DNA of 64,000 bases from positions 9,248,001-9,312,000 of the forward strand of contig NC_056420.1 in NCBI RefSeq assembly GCF_905147365.1, written 5' to 3'. Every line of letters begins with the position of its first letter. Within the stretch, counting starts at the first letter, position 1. Shown here in pieces: positions 1 to 11,060 of this stretch. Made by a program: the position numbers and the translations under genes. The notes beneath the pieces were generated by a model. That model was not told where the DNA came from. It did no database searches and worked only from the letters and a program-made list of their open reading frames with translations. Origin of the DNA: Aricia agestis (lineage: Eukaryota; Arthropoda; Insecta; Lepidoptera; Lycaenidae).

Positions 1-1345
1 TCTAGAGTTGGAGCAGTTTTTAGTGTTTTTAAATAGATCTAAATTCTAAAGACAAAAACCGTTAAGATCGTTGGTCTTTAAACTTTAAAAAATGTTCATT
101 AGGTATGAAACATTTTGTTGTTGGGTAAACACAATATTATTGCAATAAAAAAACCGATTTTTGCAACAGATGAACATAAATACCAGATTTTAGTCTTAGT
201 AATAGTATTAGTAAAATCTTGTACCAATGTGAAATCGATTATATAATGTGTCGGTCTAACTATCTCTTATCTTCCATCAATTCTTAACTAACTATTAATT
301 TTAAGTAAGTTAGTTTTTATTTCCAAGAAAAGTTACACATAAAATTCCATTTAAGAATTGAAAATAATTGCCATCAACAATGAATTTGCAGAGCCAAGTC
401 GTAAATAAACTAAATAATAAGTCAAAGCTGTGCGAAGAATGAATAATGTTGTTCCATCTAAGTGCACCGAGACAGTAAGTACGGGCAGTACATTAAGTTG
501 TAAATTACTCAAAACATTTGTGCTTTATTGCGCTCTAAAGTGAAATGGAAAAGATAACATACTTTCTATTTAATGTTCCTCTTGTTGGAACTAGTTCATT
601 AAAATACTTTGATCGAACTAAATAATTATAAAAGCTGAATACAGTCTTTAAAGTCTTATTTTCAATAAGAAAATAAACATTACTCCATTGACATAAGAAA
701 CAGCCAAATCGTTTCTCTATGATGCTAGTAATTAAACTTAAATTTGACTTTTTGATTAGGAACCTTAACCATTTTATCATCTATCCAATATTATATATTG
801 ATGGTTTTCATCACAATAAATTAAGACACGGTTTTTTTTGTACGAACGAACATACGACGTCTAGTTAATGTATGAAAAGAGCATTTCTAATCAAGCAACT
901 CTTGATAGAGGATGAGTCTATTGGTACGAGTAACTTTTTCAGCTGCAACTATTTCTCGGGACTCACTAATCCCCGACTCTCGTAACAGCAATATTCAAAA
1001 TGTTCGCTAGCCGGCCTGACACGGGACAAAAGGGCATACTGTTACACACAGATAAATTGTTTTGATGTTAGAAAATTCAAACGAAAAATAACAGTGAATA
1101 CCAGTTAGAATAGTGTTGTTATTTTAATTTAGTATAAGTTTTTTAGAATGTTAAAATTCTTATACTTTTTTGTTTGCAACATTTCATTTCGTTTCATTGT
1201 GCAACTGTAATTTTAACATCACTATTAATTTCATCATCATCATTAGGTTTCTGTATTTCGTTTAAATTCCAGTTTTTGATAATTAATAATGACATAGCAA
1301 CTAAAACACAATTAAATACGTCAAAAATAGTGTCAATTGCGCCAT
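1..1345. other. Intergenic, nothing recognised
   Basis: AT-rich sequence with no supported gene, RNA or repeat boundary. Confidence 0.5.
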
Positions 1346-1507
1346 CGCGTAGCTCTCTAGGCACTACGGGCGTCTACGAGGGTGCTACGGACTCACCTAC
1401 CGTCTTATAAACGCGACTACCACGTAGCGATGCTACGGGCATCTACGCGACTACTACGTAGCGGTGCTACGAGCATCTACGTGACTAAAACGTAGCGGTG
1501 CTACGGC
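1346..1507. repeat. 34-bp minisatellite with internal palindrome
   Basis: Degenerate tandem units of about 34 bp (cgcgactaccacgtagcgat then gctacgggcatcta), each holding a cgtagcg/gctacg dyad. About four units, the first ones more diverged. Confidence 0.75.
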
Positions 1508-1548
1508 ACAGAGACGTAAAAATTAATAATAAATCTTTTTATACAAGA

Positions 1549-1799
1549 TGTTAGTGTAAACACCGTTATCCTTGAAACCATCAAATGAGCCCGTCAAAAT
1601 GAACAACTTTTTCTATGAGAACAATGCTGGGAACTCAAAAAAATCCGTCTTCATACTCATACAAATTACCGACCCGGGCATCCGTATGGGTATGAACACG
1701 GCATTTTTTTTGAGTTCCCAGCATTGTTCTCATAGAAAAAGTTGTTCATTTTGACGGGCTCATTTGATGGTTTCAAGGATAACGGTGTTTACACTAACA
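1549..1799. mobile_element. Palindromic MITE, 251 bp, upstream region
   Basis: Arms of about 95 bp are near-perfect complements (tgttagtgtaaacaccgtta at the left; taacggtgtttacactaaca at the right), separated by a short centre. The small open frames here are by-products of the arms. Confidence 0.88.
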
Positions 1800-4235
1800 C
1801 ACTGTATAGAAAAATATTTACTAAGGCTCAACTCACACTTGGGCAGATTCGAAGCGAAGCGTCACGTTTTATACCAAATCATATTCATCTCTATTATTAT
1901 ATTATTGAAGCTAACTTAGAAGTAAGAAGTACCAACCATAATTGGAAAGTTAAGTGAATCCCAAAGTTATCAGACACCAACGAGAGTACCATACAATAAA
2001 TTTGCGCGAGGATTCAATAAGTTAAAGTCGCACAATCGTATGAAATAATGTTCTCGTTACAAAGTTCCGCAAAGCCCAAAGCGCGGGGACAAAGTTATCC
2101 CGAAATCATATTAAAGTACTCCCACCATATTTCAACTGAAACAAGAAAACGAGAATCCGACCTCAATATGTGCTCAAGGTGTCGGTACTAGGGCGGAGTT
2201 AAAGCAGCCAAGTTTCCGAACGCCCCCGGGGCCGATCTAACTTCTCCGTTGCAATAAATAAGGATTTTAGCGACAAATTACCACCCAAAAGTGTCTTACC
2301 CTTTTCGGGGAAACTTCACAACTACAGAAAATAGAATACTTAACCAAATCGCTGCTATACCAACGTGGGGTCACATTGCCACATTTATTTTATGTGACCT
2401 TTTACCTTTTGAATATGTATAATAGATAATGTTTTATTTTAATAATACAAAAGGACATCTTTAGATGCCAGAATACTTGTACAATCATTCTTCGTTTTTA
2501 ATGTAACTTTGTTCCTTATTCGATGTAGTCCGTTTGCTATTTTTCTGTTTGATAGAAAACTGACTGAATTGAACTACGAAAAAATCTGTATTATGTTGTA
2601 ATGAGTTCAAATATAGGTACTATGATGATACTACTCTTAACTCTTACCCTTGTGTGCTTCTTAAATTATTATGTTTGCATGTCTCTGCCTAGTGTATTGG
2701 AATTTGGAATTGTCACATACAAGGAAATCAGACATTGAATAGTCGCGTTAATAATATGTTTATTAGTAAGGGGGGATTACAATCTTCAAGGTCTCAAATA
2801 ATAATCCGCAAACGTGCTCTATAGAAATAAATAAAACCGTAACCGGTTTACGGATGAATGGATCCGAAGGGAGCCCACATATTCCAACTAGTAAGCAAAA
2901 ATGTTTCCGGCGGAGTATAGGAAGTTTATTTACGATTAGCCAACATCCAACTCAATTATTTACAGACGAAATACTTCGTCAACATCAATTAGACGTCCAA
3001 AATAAACAAAACTTTAGAGTCAAGATTCAATTAAGCCCACGAGTAAGGACGTCCAAAATTAAGGATATTTTGGCAGATTGTCTCGATCTCGATTTCATAT
3101 TCAAGAGCAGCAGCCTTTTTCCCGGAAATACGATTTTCATATACGATTCAGAGTATTTAAAGTTTGCATCAATCTATAGTTCCGGAAGCTACTTTGGATA
3201 ATAATTATCAAAGAATGTGCGCAGCACATTTTGTCTAAAAATATTTCACACATTTTTCGAAATCGCCATCTAGGTAACTTCGCTTTCTAACATATTAATA
3301 GATTTTGACTCAATATCCAGGACTCCAGGAGGAGGAGAGAACTCTAGTAAAACTTATCACGAATAATAAAATACATACAAACAGTTCTAAAACTATTCAG
3401 TTGGCATTGATGATACTATTCCTGTGTGTTCATGTCACCATACGATAATGCATGCTATTCCGTTGGGATACGGTGGGAAACTCTTTAAAGGATTAAAAAT
3501 AGTAAGACTACCGTTATATATACCTATGTTTTTTGTTGACAGTGATGGATCAAGCGAAGCAGTGAAGTATAACTTGATCTAAAGTCCCTTTGAAGATTGA
3601 ATATGGGTAAACCTGTGGGTATTGGAATGTATGAGAGAATTAAAATAAAAAGTGCGTTGTTTTAGTAAGATAGAGGTACATTAATGCCACATTGCTATGG
3701 TGTTGGGCAATATTTTTTCTACAGTTATAATTTTACAATTTTTATGACTTATAGGTATAACGAGGAAGTCCAGTTGAATGTTTAACAACATTCCTTTAGG
3801 ACCACAGTCTTATCGCACGAGTCCCACATTCCCCAGTTGTCCTTTCCCGGTGCTGCTGGGGATGCATAAGCGCATTTTCTATTTAGAAAAAAAAGGACTA
3901 TTGTTGGTTGGACTTGGGTAGGATAATTGGTTCTAAATTTCAAAAACATAAGAGGTACAAGTTTTTAGGAACATGCATGGCGAAGTTTGGAACTAATCAA
4001 ACTGCTATTACATTCTATTTTTTTTTCTATTTTAATCCCTTTGATAAAATTTAAAAATAATTCCTTAGCGTATAGTAACTACTCAATATCCGTTGTCTTT
4101 ATCTGTCAAGAGACGTTGCCAATATGCCCGACAAAGACAAGCAGACCTTGTATTGTAGTAAGTAAGAGGTAAAGTCTTTAGATAGGTATCGGACACGATT
4201 ATTATTTAAAAAACCACACACAGTATATGCTGGTA
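1800..4235. other. Intergenic, nothing recognised
   Basis: AT-rich, no repeat family or gene that I can support. One open frame of 115 codons lies at 2854-3201, without recognisable motifs. Confidence 0.5.
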
Positions 4236-4827
4236 CTAGCAACCCGCCCCGGCTTCGCACGGGCATAAAATATATTATAGCCTATGTCACTCACTGAAGA
4301 AATTTTTAAATTAATATCCTCGTATTATTCATTACTACCCGTGGCCCGCATTTGTCGGTACCGCCACAAAAGCTACGTCCCGCAATTTTTAAATCTGTAA
4401 TATGTTCATATGCTGTAAAGGGCTAAATAGATCTATATTAAATCAATAATATTTAAAGTATTTAATTGAATAAGGATTATTGTCGTATTGGTTAAAATCG
4501 CTTCGAAAATGACAAGAAATATTATTGTGGAATATCCAAAAGAGATATACATAATAATTAATATACCATCGCGGAGTTTTCTGTAGACCTTTTCATAGTG
4601 TACAATACTTAGTACATACATTATTTTGATAAATCTCGTAGAGCTCAGCCTGGTTTGCAATGTAGGCGGTACAAATGCAATTATTTACGACATCACATTA
4701 GAAACCCCAAAAATAATATTATTTCTCCACTATTTCATGAATGTTATTATACTTATAAACCTTCCTCTTTAATCACTCTATCTATTAAAGAAAACCGCAT
4801 CAAAATCTGTTGCGTAGTTTTAAAGAT
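4236..4827 (-). repeat. Helitron- or LINE-derived dispersed repeat, minus strand
   Basis: On the minus strand it ends gcgggttgctag followed by T, with a GC-rich hairpin (cccgtgcgaagccggggcgg) before it, like a Helitron 3' end. Its far end (ccgcatcaaaatctgttgcg) resembles a common insect repeat tail. The family is uncertain. Confidence 0.45.
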
Positions 4828-4830
4828 TAA

Positions 4831-5036
4831 GCCCGGACGCACATTATCCGAATTTCTGATCAGAAAAATTCGGACGTCCCGCCCCGCTCATACATTTTGA
4901 CACGCCAGAAATTTATTCTGATAGTACTCGTATGCGTGGTCTACAACTCTACAACAAAATGTATTCAGAACAGAGTGCGTTCCGGGGGGCGTCCGAATTT
5001 TTCTGATCAGAAATTTCAGATAATGTACGGCCGGGC
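4831..5036. mobile_element. Harbinger-like MITE, upstream region
   Basis: Inverted ends gcccggacgcacattatc / gataatgtacggccgggc enclose 'gaatttctgatcagaaa'-type repeats, flanked by TAA on both sides (4828-4830, 5037-5039). The TAA duplication matches that of the complete Harbinger element 2 kb away, though the ends differ. Confidence 0.75.
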
Positions 5037-5065
5037 TAAAGGGAATAAAGGGACATGAGGGAAAA

Positions 5066-6305
5066 AAACCGGCCAAGTGCGAGTTGAACTCACCCATGAA
5101 GGGTTCCGCAGCAGCAATAAGGTTTATTTTTATAAATTTTTTTTTTGATTGATTTTTATATTTCAGTTGATTTAATGAAACTTAAATTAAGGTTTACCAT
5201 TTAAGAAGTAGGTAAGTACAAAAAAGAAACTACTTGCTAGATCTCGTTCATACCAATTTTCGTTAATAGTTTTTATAGTACAGGAAAAAGGTGGTAATGT
5301 TGCCTCTTCATTATTTTAATTTTAATGTTTTAACAACGCTATCTAATATAATTTTGGTGGAACGGGATGCTCGCGGTATGCTACTAATAATTTAGCACCG
5401 TACAAATTCAACAGAGGCTGTCAAGTTCGATTGTCATTTGATCGAGTTTAAACTTGCGACCGGCGAAACTTTAAGTGTGTGTGATTTTATTTCGATAGAT
5501 GTTAAGAAACAGAAATATTTGGCTTTTGTGTTCAAACTTCAAACATCGGATACATCAAACTGTTCTCCTACGGAATTGAAAACGTACGGCTGTTTAAATA
5601 TTAGCAATAATTGTAATTTGGCCCCCTCACATTGGTCGTAATGTGGCCCCGGGGGTCACATTACATGTAAGAGTGTTTATTTACGTAGAAGACGTAACCA
5701 CGATGGAGAAGGCGCTGGTAGGAATGCCGTTTGACGCCAGAGAGACACTACAATATCCAGCAGCAATAATTAAAACTTTCGATTATCCTGCACGAGTTTT
5801 ATTTATTCCCCAATAAGACATGTTTAAACAAATGAATAAGAAGTCACAAAATGTATTTTTAAGGTTTTTGACTCCTATATTTTTTAAATAATGCTTGATA
5901 AACAAAGTGGGGGGCCACATTGCCACCTTCTCCTATAGGTAATATACATCATTTTTTTTTTACTTATCATGCCCCTACTTTAGAAGTTAGAGGGGGGACA
6001 CACATTTTACCACTTTGGAGGAGTCTCTCTCGCCAACTATTCAGGTTAGAAAAAAATTATACTTATTAGAAATACTTAAATGAAAAAAAAATTTGTTTCA
6101 GTCATGTAGGGACCCCTAAAATTTTTAATATTTTTTGCATTTTTGTATCAAAATCATAATGCGGTTCACAAACTATATGTTTCGATAGTATAGTTTCGGA
6201 GAAAAGTGGCTGTGACATACGGACGGACAGACAGACAGACAGACATGACGAATCTGTAAGTGTTCCGTTTTTTGCCATTTGGCTACGGAAACCTAAAAAA
6301 CGCTC
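5066..6305 (+). repeat. 'ggccaagtgcgag ... ctacggaaccct' dispersed repeat
   Basis: The left edge is accggccaagtgcgagttga and the right edge is tttggctacggaaaccctaaa-like, with a gacagacagacag microsatellite near 6230. These signatures recur widely in lepidopteran genomes (from memory). The middle (5150-6050) holds nothing I recognise. Confidence 0.5.
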
Positions 6306-6879
6306 CAAATACCTCCTATTTTGAGCGTTTTGATCGTTTTAACATCAAAATATGGAACGCGGGGTTTGTTTTATACTATGTAGTCAATAGTGATAGTGAA
6401 GACTGAAGAACTATTACGAAAGTAATACAATGCCGTCAACTTTAATCACGATTTATCCAAGTAAAGGCGCGATAATATTTACGTGGACTCTCCGGGCGAG
6501 CACACCCGCGCGGCGCGCCTTGACGACACCCAATTCGCAACGTGCAGCAGAAATCGTAATATTTTATTTTCGCCATAACATTAAAACCAAACGTCCAATT
6601 TTAATCATTCAAAGACCAAATATTATCTACATTAACTGCACTTAGTAATGAAATAATTTATTTTGATAAGAATTAATGCCATGAGTAAAATAAAGGCATT
6701 TAAATGTAGTCCAAAAATATTTCAAGATTTTTTAATAAAAAAATGGTTATTGTGCCTCACTCAACATAGATAGGTATAGTGTGTCGCGGACCTTTTTGTA
6801 GATATTTAAAAGATCTACAATTACTTTTTAGGCAGCGTACGCGAAAAAAGTAACATTTCTAGTTGATTTTTTACACCTT

Positions 6880-7075
6880 GCTTCCGAAAATCCCAAATAT
6901 CTTACGGAACCCTATTTTTTTCCAAAATAAAATTTAGCCTATGTTCAGCAGAATTAATGTAGGATTCCAATGGTAAAAGAATCTTTCAAATCGGTCCAGT
7001 AGTTTCGGAGCCTATTCAAGACAAACAAACAATAAAATCTTTCCTCTTTATAATAGTAGTGTAGAAGCACAATAG
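6880..7075 (+). repeat. LINE 3'-end-like fragment
   Basis: 'atcggtccagtagtttcgga' followed by 'caagacaaacaaacaataaa' and 'cctctttataatagtagtgt' resembles LINE 3' tails of insects. The Harbinger element begins directly after it. Confidence 0.45.
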
Positions 7076-7204
7076 ACATAATGCCCGTTGCAGACGATGC
7101 ACAGTAGCTTACGCGAGTACTTGCGCAGGTACTTGCGCCAGCGTTCAAACGTAAAAAGATCACGCGAAGTAGCTTTGTATAGTGCCAGTGCATAGTAGGC
7201 AACC

Positions 7205-8583
7205 ATGGACAAGCGTATGGTTTTGAATAAACTTTTTAAGTGCCTAATTCAAGAGCTAAATGGAGTGATAGCAGAGGAACTGATGCAGGAAATACAGAAT
7301 TTAGAAAAAGGAAAACGATTGTGGGTGAGAAAATGGATTGCAAGAAGGAAATTACTTGGGGGGTCAAATTTATTAATGCGAGAACTAGCTTTGGAGGATG
7401 CAAAAGAATACCAGAAAATTATGCGTTTGACAATAGAAAATTTCAATTTTTTATTGAATAGAATCGGTGTCAGAATTCAGAAGATAGATACAATAATGAG
7501 AGAAGCAATTCCGGTCTATATGAAATTGCAAGTTACACTTGACTATCTGGCTACTGGAAATAGTCTTAGAAGCCTTCAAAAGTTTTATAGAATTTCCATG
7601 TAATCAATATCAAGTTTCCTTCCTGAAGTATTGGATGCCATTTATGATGGTTTATCGGAGTACCTAAACGTAAGTTTGCCATTAATTAGTTAAGAAAGGC
7701 AGGCAGTAAAGAAAGCTAAAAAATGGAGCCGCAGGCAAAAAACTTTTAAAAATATGTTCCTATTTTGTATTAAGTAACTTTTTATTGAAGGAAAAATTGT
7801 TATTCACAGGTCCCTACCACAGAAGCAGAATGGAACAAAATCGAGATGGGCTTTAGACACCGATGGCATTTTCCAGATTGTTATGGAGCGCTGGATGGCA
7901 AACACATCCAAATTAGAGCACCACCGCATTCTGGAAGTGATTTTTTCAATTATCATGAAACATTCAGTGTTATATTAATGGCATTAGTTGACTACGACTA
8001 TTGTTTTTCTTACGTAAATATAGGAGCTAATGGAAGGTCTTCAGATGGTGGAGTCTACCAAAATTCTGCCTTGTGTCATGCACTAGAAAACGGTATGCTA
8101 CCTCATGAAGGTTGTATTGTAGCAGACGATGCTTTTCCTTTAAAGCCATATCTGATGAAACCTTACTCACGTACACAGTTAACGACCGACAAAAAAGTAT
8201 TTAATTACCGATTGTCAAGGGCCAGGAGAATAGTAGAGAATGCATTCGGCATAATTGTGAGTCGATTCAGAGTTTTTGAAAAACCAATATCCCTTCGCGT
8301 TGAAGTAGTCGAAAAGATAGTTCGTGCTGCCTGTACTTTACACAATTTTCTCAGTAAAACATCAGCAAGTGTCTACATGCCTCCTGGTTCAGTCGATTAT
8401 AAAGATTTGGATAGAGGTTTAATCATCGCAGGATCATGGAGATCTGAAAAATTAAATTTACTTCGTAGTATTACGAACGAGAACGAAAATCCAACTAGAA
8501 AGGCAAAATTGATTCGTGACAAATACAAAGACTATTTTATGACCACTGGAGAGGTTGACTGGCAACTACGTATGATTTCGTAG
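7205..8583 (+). pseudogene. Harbinger transposase (DDE_Tnp_4 type), two exons, one premature stop
   Basis: Exons 7205-7669 and 7810-8583 are joined by a GT-AG intron in phase 0, giving about 412 codons. A single in-frame TAA at 7601-7603 interrupts exon 1 shortly before FLPEVLDAIYDGL. Exon 2 holds the catalytic core: first Asp in GALDGKH, second Asp in VADDAFPLKPYLMKPY, and Glu in RARRIVENAFG. The exon ends in a normal stop at 8581. One nonsense change appears to be the only clear lesion, so this copy is probably inactive now but young. A read or assembly error at the stop is possible. Confidence 0.88.
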
Positions 8584-8873
8584 CTATACTATAATTGATT
8601 AAAAATATAAATAAAATATAAAACATAAAGTTGTTATAGAAGTTTTATTTATTGAAAAAATATATTTGAAGGGTGTTAGGTGTAACAAAATCACCGACAT
8701 ATCCGAAAGGAAACTGAAGCTACTCATGAAACTACTACTACTCTACTAATGAAACCTGAACTGAAAAGAGACACCTTATTTCAGATAGTATGTAGATAAT
8801 TTTGTTACACCGTGTATATTAACAAAATATAATTTTTGAAAAAAAAACAAAAGAGGTAGATACATTCGCAATT

Positions 8874-9918
8874 CTATGAGTCTTCATAGGCTTTTGCGAT
8901 GACGTCATAGTTTTGTAGAACTACATACTCGTAGTTGTCAGAAGGTTGAGTGTCCTCTTCGGCATCGTTGTTAGAACAATCTATTGTACTCAAATCGTAT
9001 TCACAACAAGTTTCCACAGGTTCACCGGAATATGCAGAGACAGTACAAGACGATGGTGGTGGGGAAAGCGGTGGTGCCGGAGACCAAGAACTTGATGAAC
9101 TGAGGGGTGTAGAAATACGAGATCGACGCCGGACATCGTTTAGTCTGCATCTAGTTAAAATGGATTGAATTTGTTCCTGTGCAATTAATGCTTGACCCTC
9201 TGAAAGTTTTTTTAACTGTGCAGCGACAGAAGATCCAAAAATATCAAATTCGTTATCTTCAATCTTGTCATTTAAATTTTTCATGTCGGATATTATCGCA
9301 GTAATTTTATTTAGTTTTGATCTTTTCGCCTTTGGTGATTTCACTGGATTATTTTTATTCTCATCTGTGTTTGGTTCCATATTCAATGCAGGTTCACTTT
9401 CGTCTTGCAGGTTTTTATTCTGATTCTCCCAAATAATAAAAATAAGATTAATAAATAACATTGCAAATTGCAATAAATAAACACTAAAATTGCGAATGTT
9501 CGACAAGCGCCTAATAAGTTTACGAGTGGCAATTTTATCTTAAATACTAATTTAAGTACTATAATATGCTTACCAAATTATCCCAACATGGTGTCTTGCT
9601 TTCAATTTTTGTCATAATCTCATTCATATCATCGTACCACTTAACATTTGGGCGGTAAAGATCGTCAGTTCCCGCGCCGGAGCGATGTGAATTTTGTATT
9701 TTTTTCTTTTCTTGGTAGTAGGTTGATCTCAAAACTCTTATCTTGGCATTAATTTCTGAACTCCCGAAACCATCTATATTCATTTTTGTTTTAATGTCTT
9801 CAAGCGCAGCATCACGCATTTGTTTATTTTTATATGTTTCACTTTTAACATTCCATAAACACTCATGTTCTTTATACAGTTGTATAAACTTTGTTTTGTC
9901 TGAATTCCATTTATTCAT
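8874..9918 (-). CDS. Harbinger accessory protein with MADF/Myb-like DNA-binding domain
   Basis: Minus-strand gene with exon 1 at 9918-9574 and exon 2 at about 9419-8874. Exon 1 starts MNKWNSDKTKFIQLYKEHEC and encodes a complete MADF domain (WNVKSETYKNK, RSTYYQEKKKI, WYDDM). The donor after CWDNL reads gtaagc. The best acceptor is a 'cag' near 9420, inferred from frame. Exon 2 is acidic and Lys-rich, then has a BESS-like segment (EFDIFGSSVAAQLKKL) and a Ser/Pro-rich tail. In Harbinger elements this partner helps the transposase enter the nucleus and bind the ends. No stop interrupts it. Confidence 0.8.
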
Positions 9919-10266
9919 TTTTAATTCACAAACTTAAAACATTAAGACTCAATAAAACAACCAACTCCCCAACAATCTAGTGGTAGGTTTCTACATCTTT
10001 ACCAAAACAACAAACAGACTGAACTGGCGCTAGTACTGGCGCTAGTACTGGTCAACGCATGTTCAAACGATGACCAGTGAAGTAGCGCGGGGGTGAAGTA
10101 GACGGAGCGGGGGCAAATGAGTCGCACTTGCGCGAGGACCAAAGCGAGTGCTACTAAGCAACTTGCACTCGCACTTTCACTAAGCAAAATGCGTTCACAC
10201 GATGAAAATATATGCTTAGTATTAGTACTTGCGCAAGCTACTGCGCATCGTCTGCAACGGGCTTAA

Positions 10267-11060
10267 CGACCAGTAGTTCGACTGCAAAGAGACGGACAGG
10301 TTTCAATATCTGTCAAATTCGTCGGGTTTCACTAGGATTATGAACGGAATGTGTTATGTGCCTCGCGCTGGCTGATATAATTTATTTTTAAATATTTAAA
10401 ATAAAGATTTCAAAATTGGATTCTGACAATTTTAATCACATGTGCCAAAACACAAACAACAATACGACCAAAGAGGAACACGTCCATCGAATATGTCATA
10501 GTTTTAAATTCGTAGGTAACAAGTTAACAACCCTAGCGACGATTTTCGTCATAATACGTCAAATTTAAAAATTTCAACATCAGTTCTAAGACGGCATACT
10601 CTATCATTCTGTCTACTCTGGTAGAAGTGTAGACTAGTGACTAGCCAGACAATAATATAAATCCGTGCACCGCGTCACAGTATAACAATATTAGATTGCT
10701 ATACTGTGACCGCGTGGCCGCCGTGCACAGCGTGCGCCGCGGTGTAATCGCGCCTTAATTAGAAAAATGAAATAATGATATTATACCAAATAAAATATTA
10801 ATTAGAAAAATAAAAAGACAAACGATATCTTTTACAACAATATTTAATTTTTCCCAACTTTTTAACTTGACGTGAGCGCCAGCTGATACCAGCTATATTG
10901 CCATGTTAAAAAAAAGACATATTTTAACAATAGCAACACTCATTTTATGCGTCATCAGTCGTCAAAATCTAACTGGAAAGTTGGGAACTCTTTCCAGTTT
11001 CGCGAATTATTAAATTCTCTATATTTATTTCAATAAGTCTTTTTTAATTTTAAAGCCAAA
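10267..11060 (+). promoter_or_regulatory. Upstream region and probable 5' UTR of the dynein gene
   Basis: This is the only non-repeat space between the Harbinger element and the dynein start codon. A TCAGT arthropod initiator-like motif lies at 10954-10958, which would give a 5' UTR of about 105 bases. No convincing TATA box is seen. Two small inverted repeats occur: 'gtcacagtata' / 'tatactgtgac' around 10674-10712 beside a GC-rich patch, and a 10-bp stem at 10971-10999. The transcription start is inferred, and an upstream non-coding exon cannot be excluded. Confidence 0.35.

Larger units (their letters stand above)
7082..10263. mobile_element. PIF/Harbinger DNA transposon, nearly complete
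   Basis: The ends are imperfect inverted repeats of about 37 bp (gcccgttgcagacgatgc at the left, its near complement at the right; about 3 mismatches). The element is flanked by TAA at 7079-7081 and 10264-10266, matching the 3-bp TWA target preference of this superfamily. It carries the standard two genes, transposase on plus and MADF protein on minus, pointing toward each other. Subterminal 'ggcgctagtact' repeats lie near 10025-10050. It sits about 0.8 kb upstream of the dynein start codon. Terminal identity suggests a fairly recent insertion. Confidence 0.92.

Noticed and set aside
2854..3201. Open frame of 115 codons upstream of the Harbinger element
   Set aside because: No recognisable motif, no splice partner or neighbouring gene signal, AT-rich context; a chance frame is as likely.
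8660..8820. Small inverted repeat (ggtgtaacaaaat / attttgttacacc) between the two Harbinger genes
   Set aside because: Could be a small Tc1-like MITE nested in the element, but ends and TA duplication are not clear.
10267..11060. TATA box for the dynein gene
   Set aside because: AT-rich matches are everywhere here and none is placed properly relative to the initiator-like motif.
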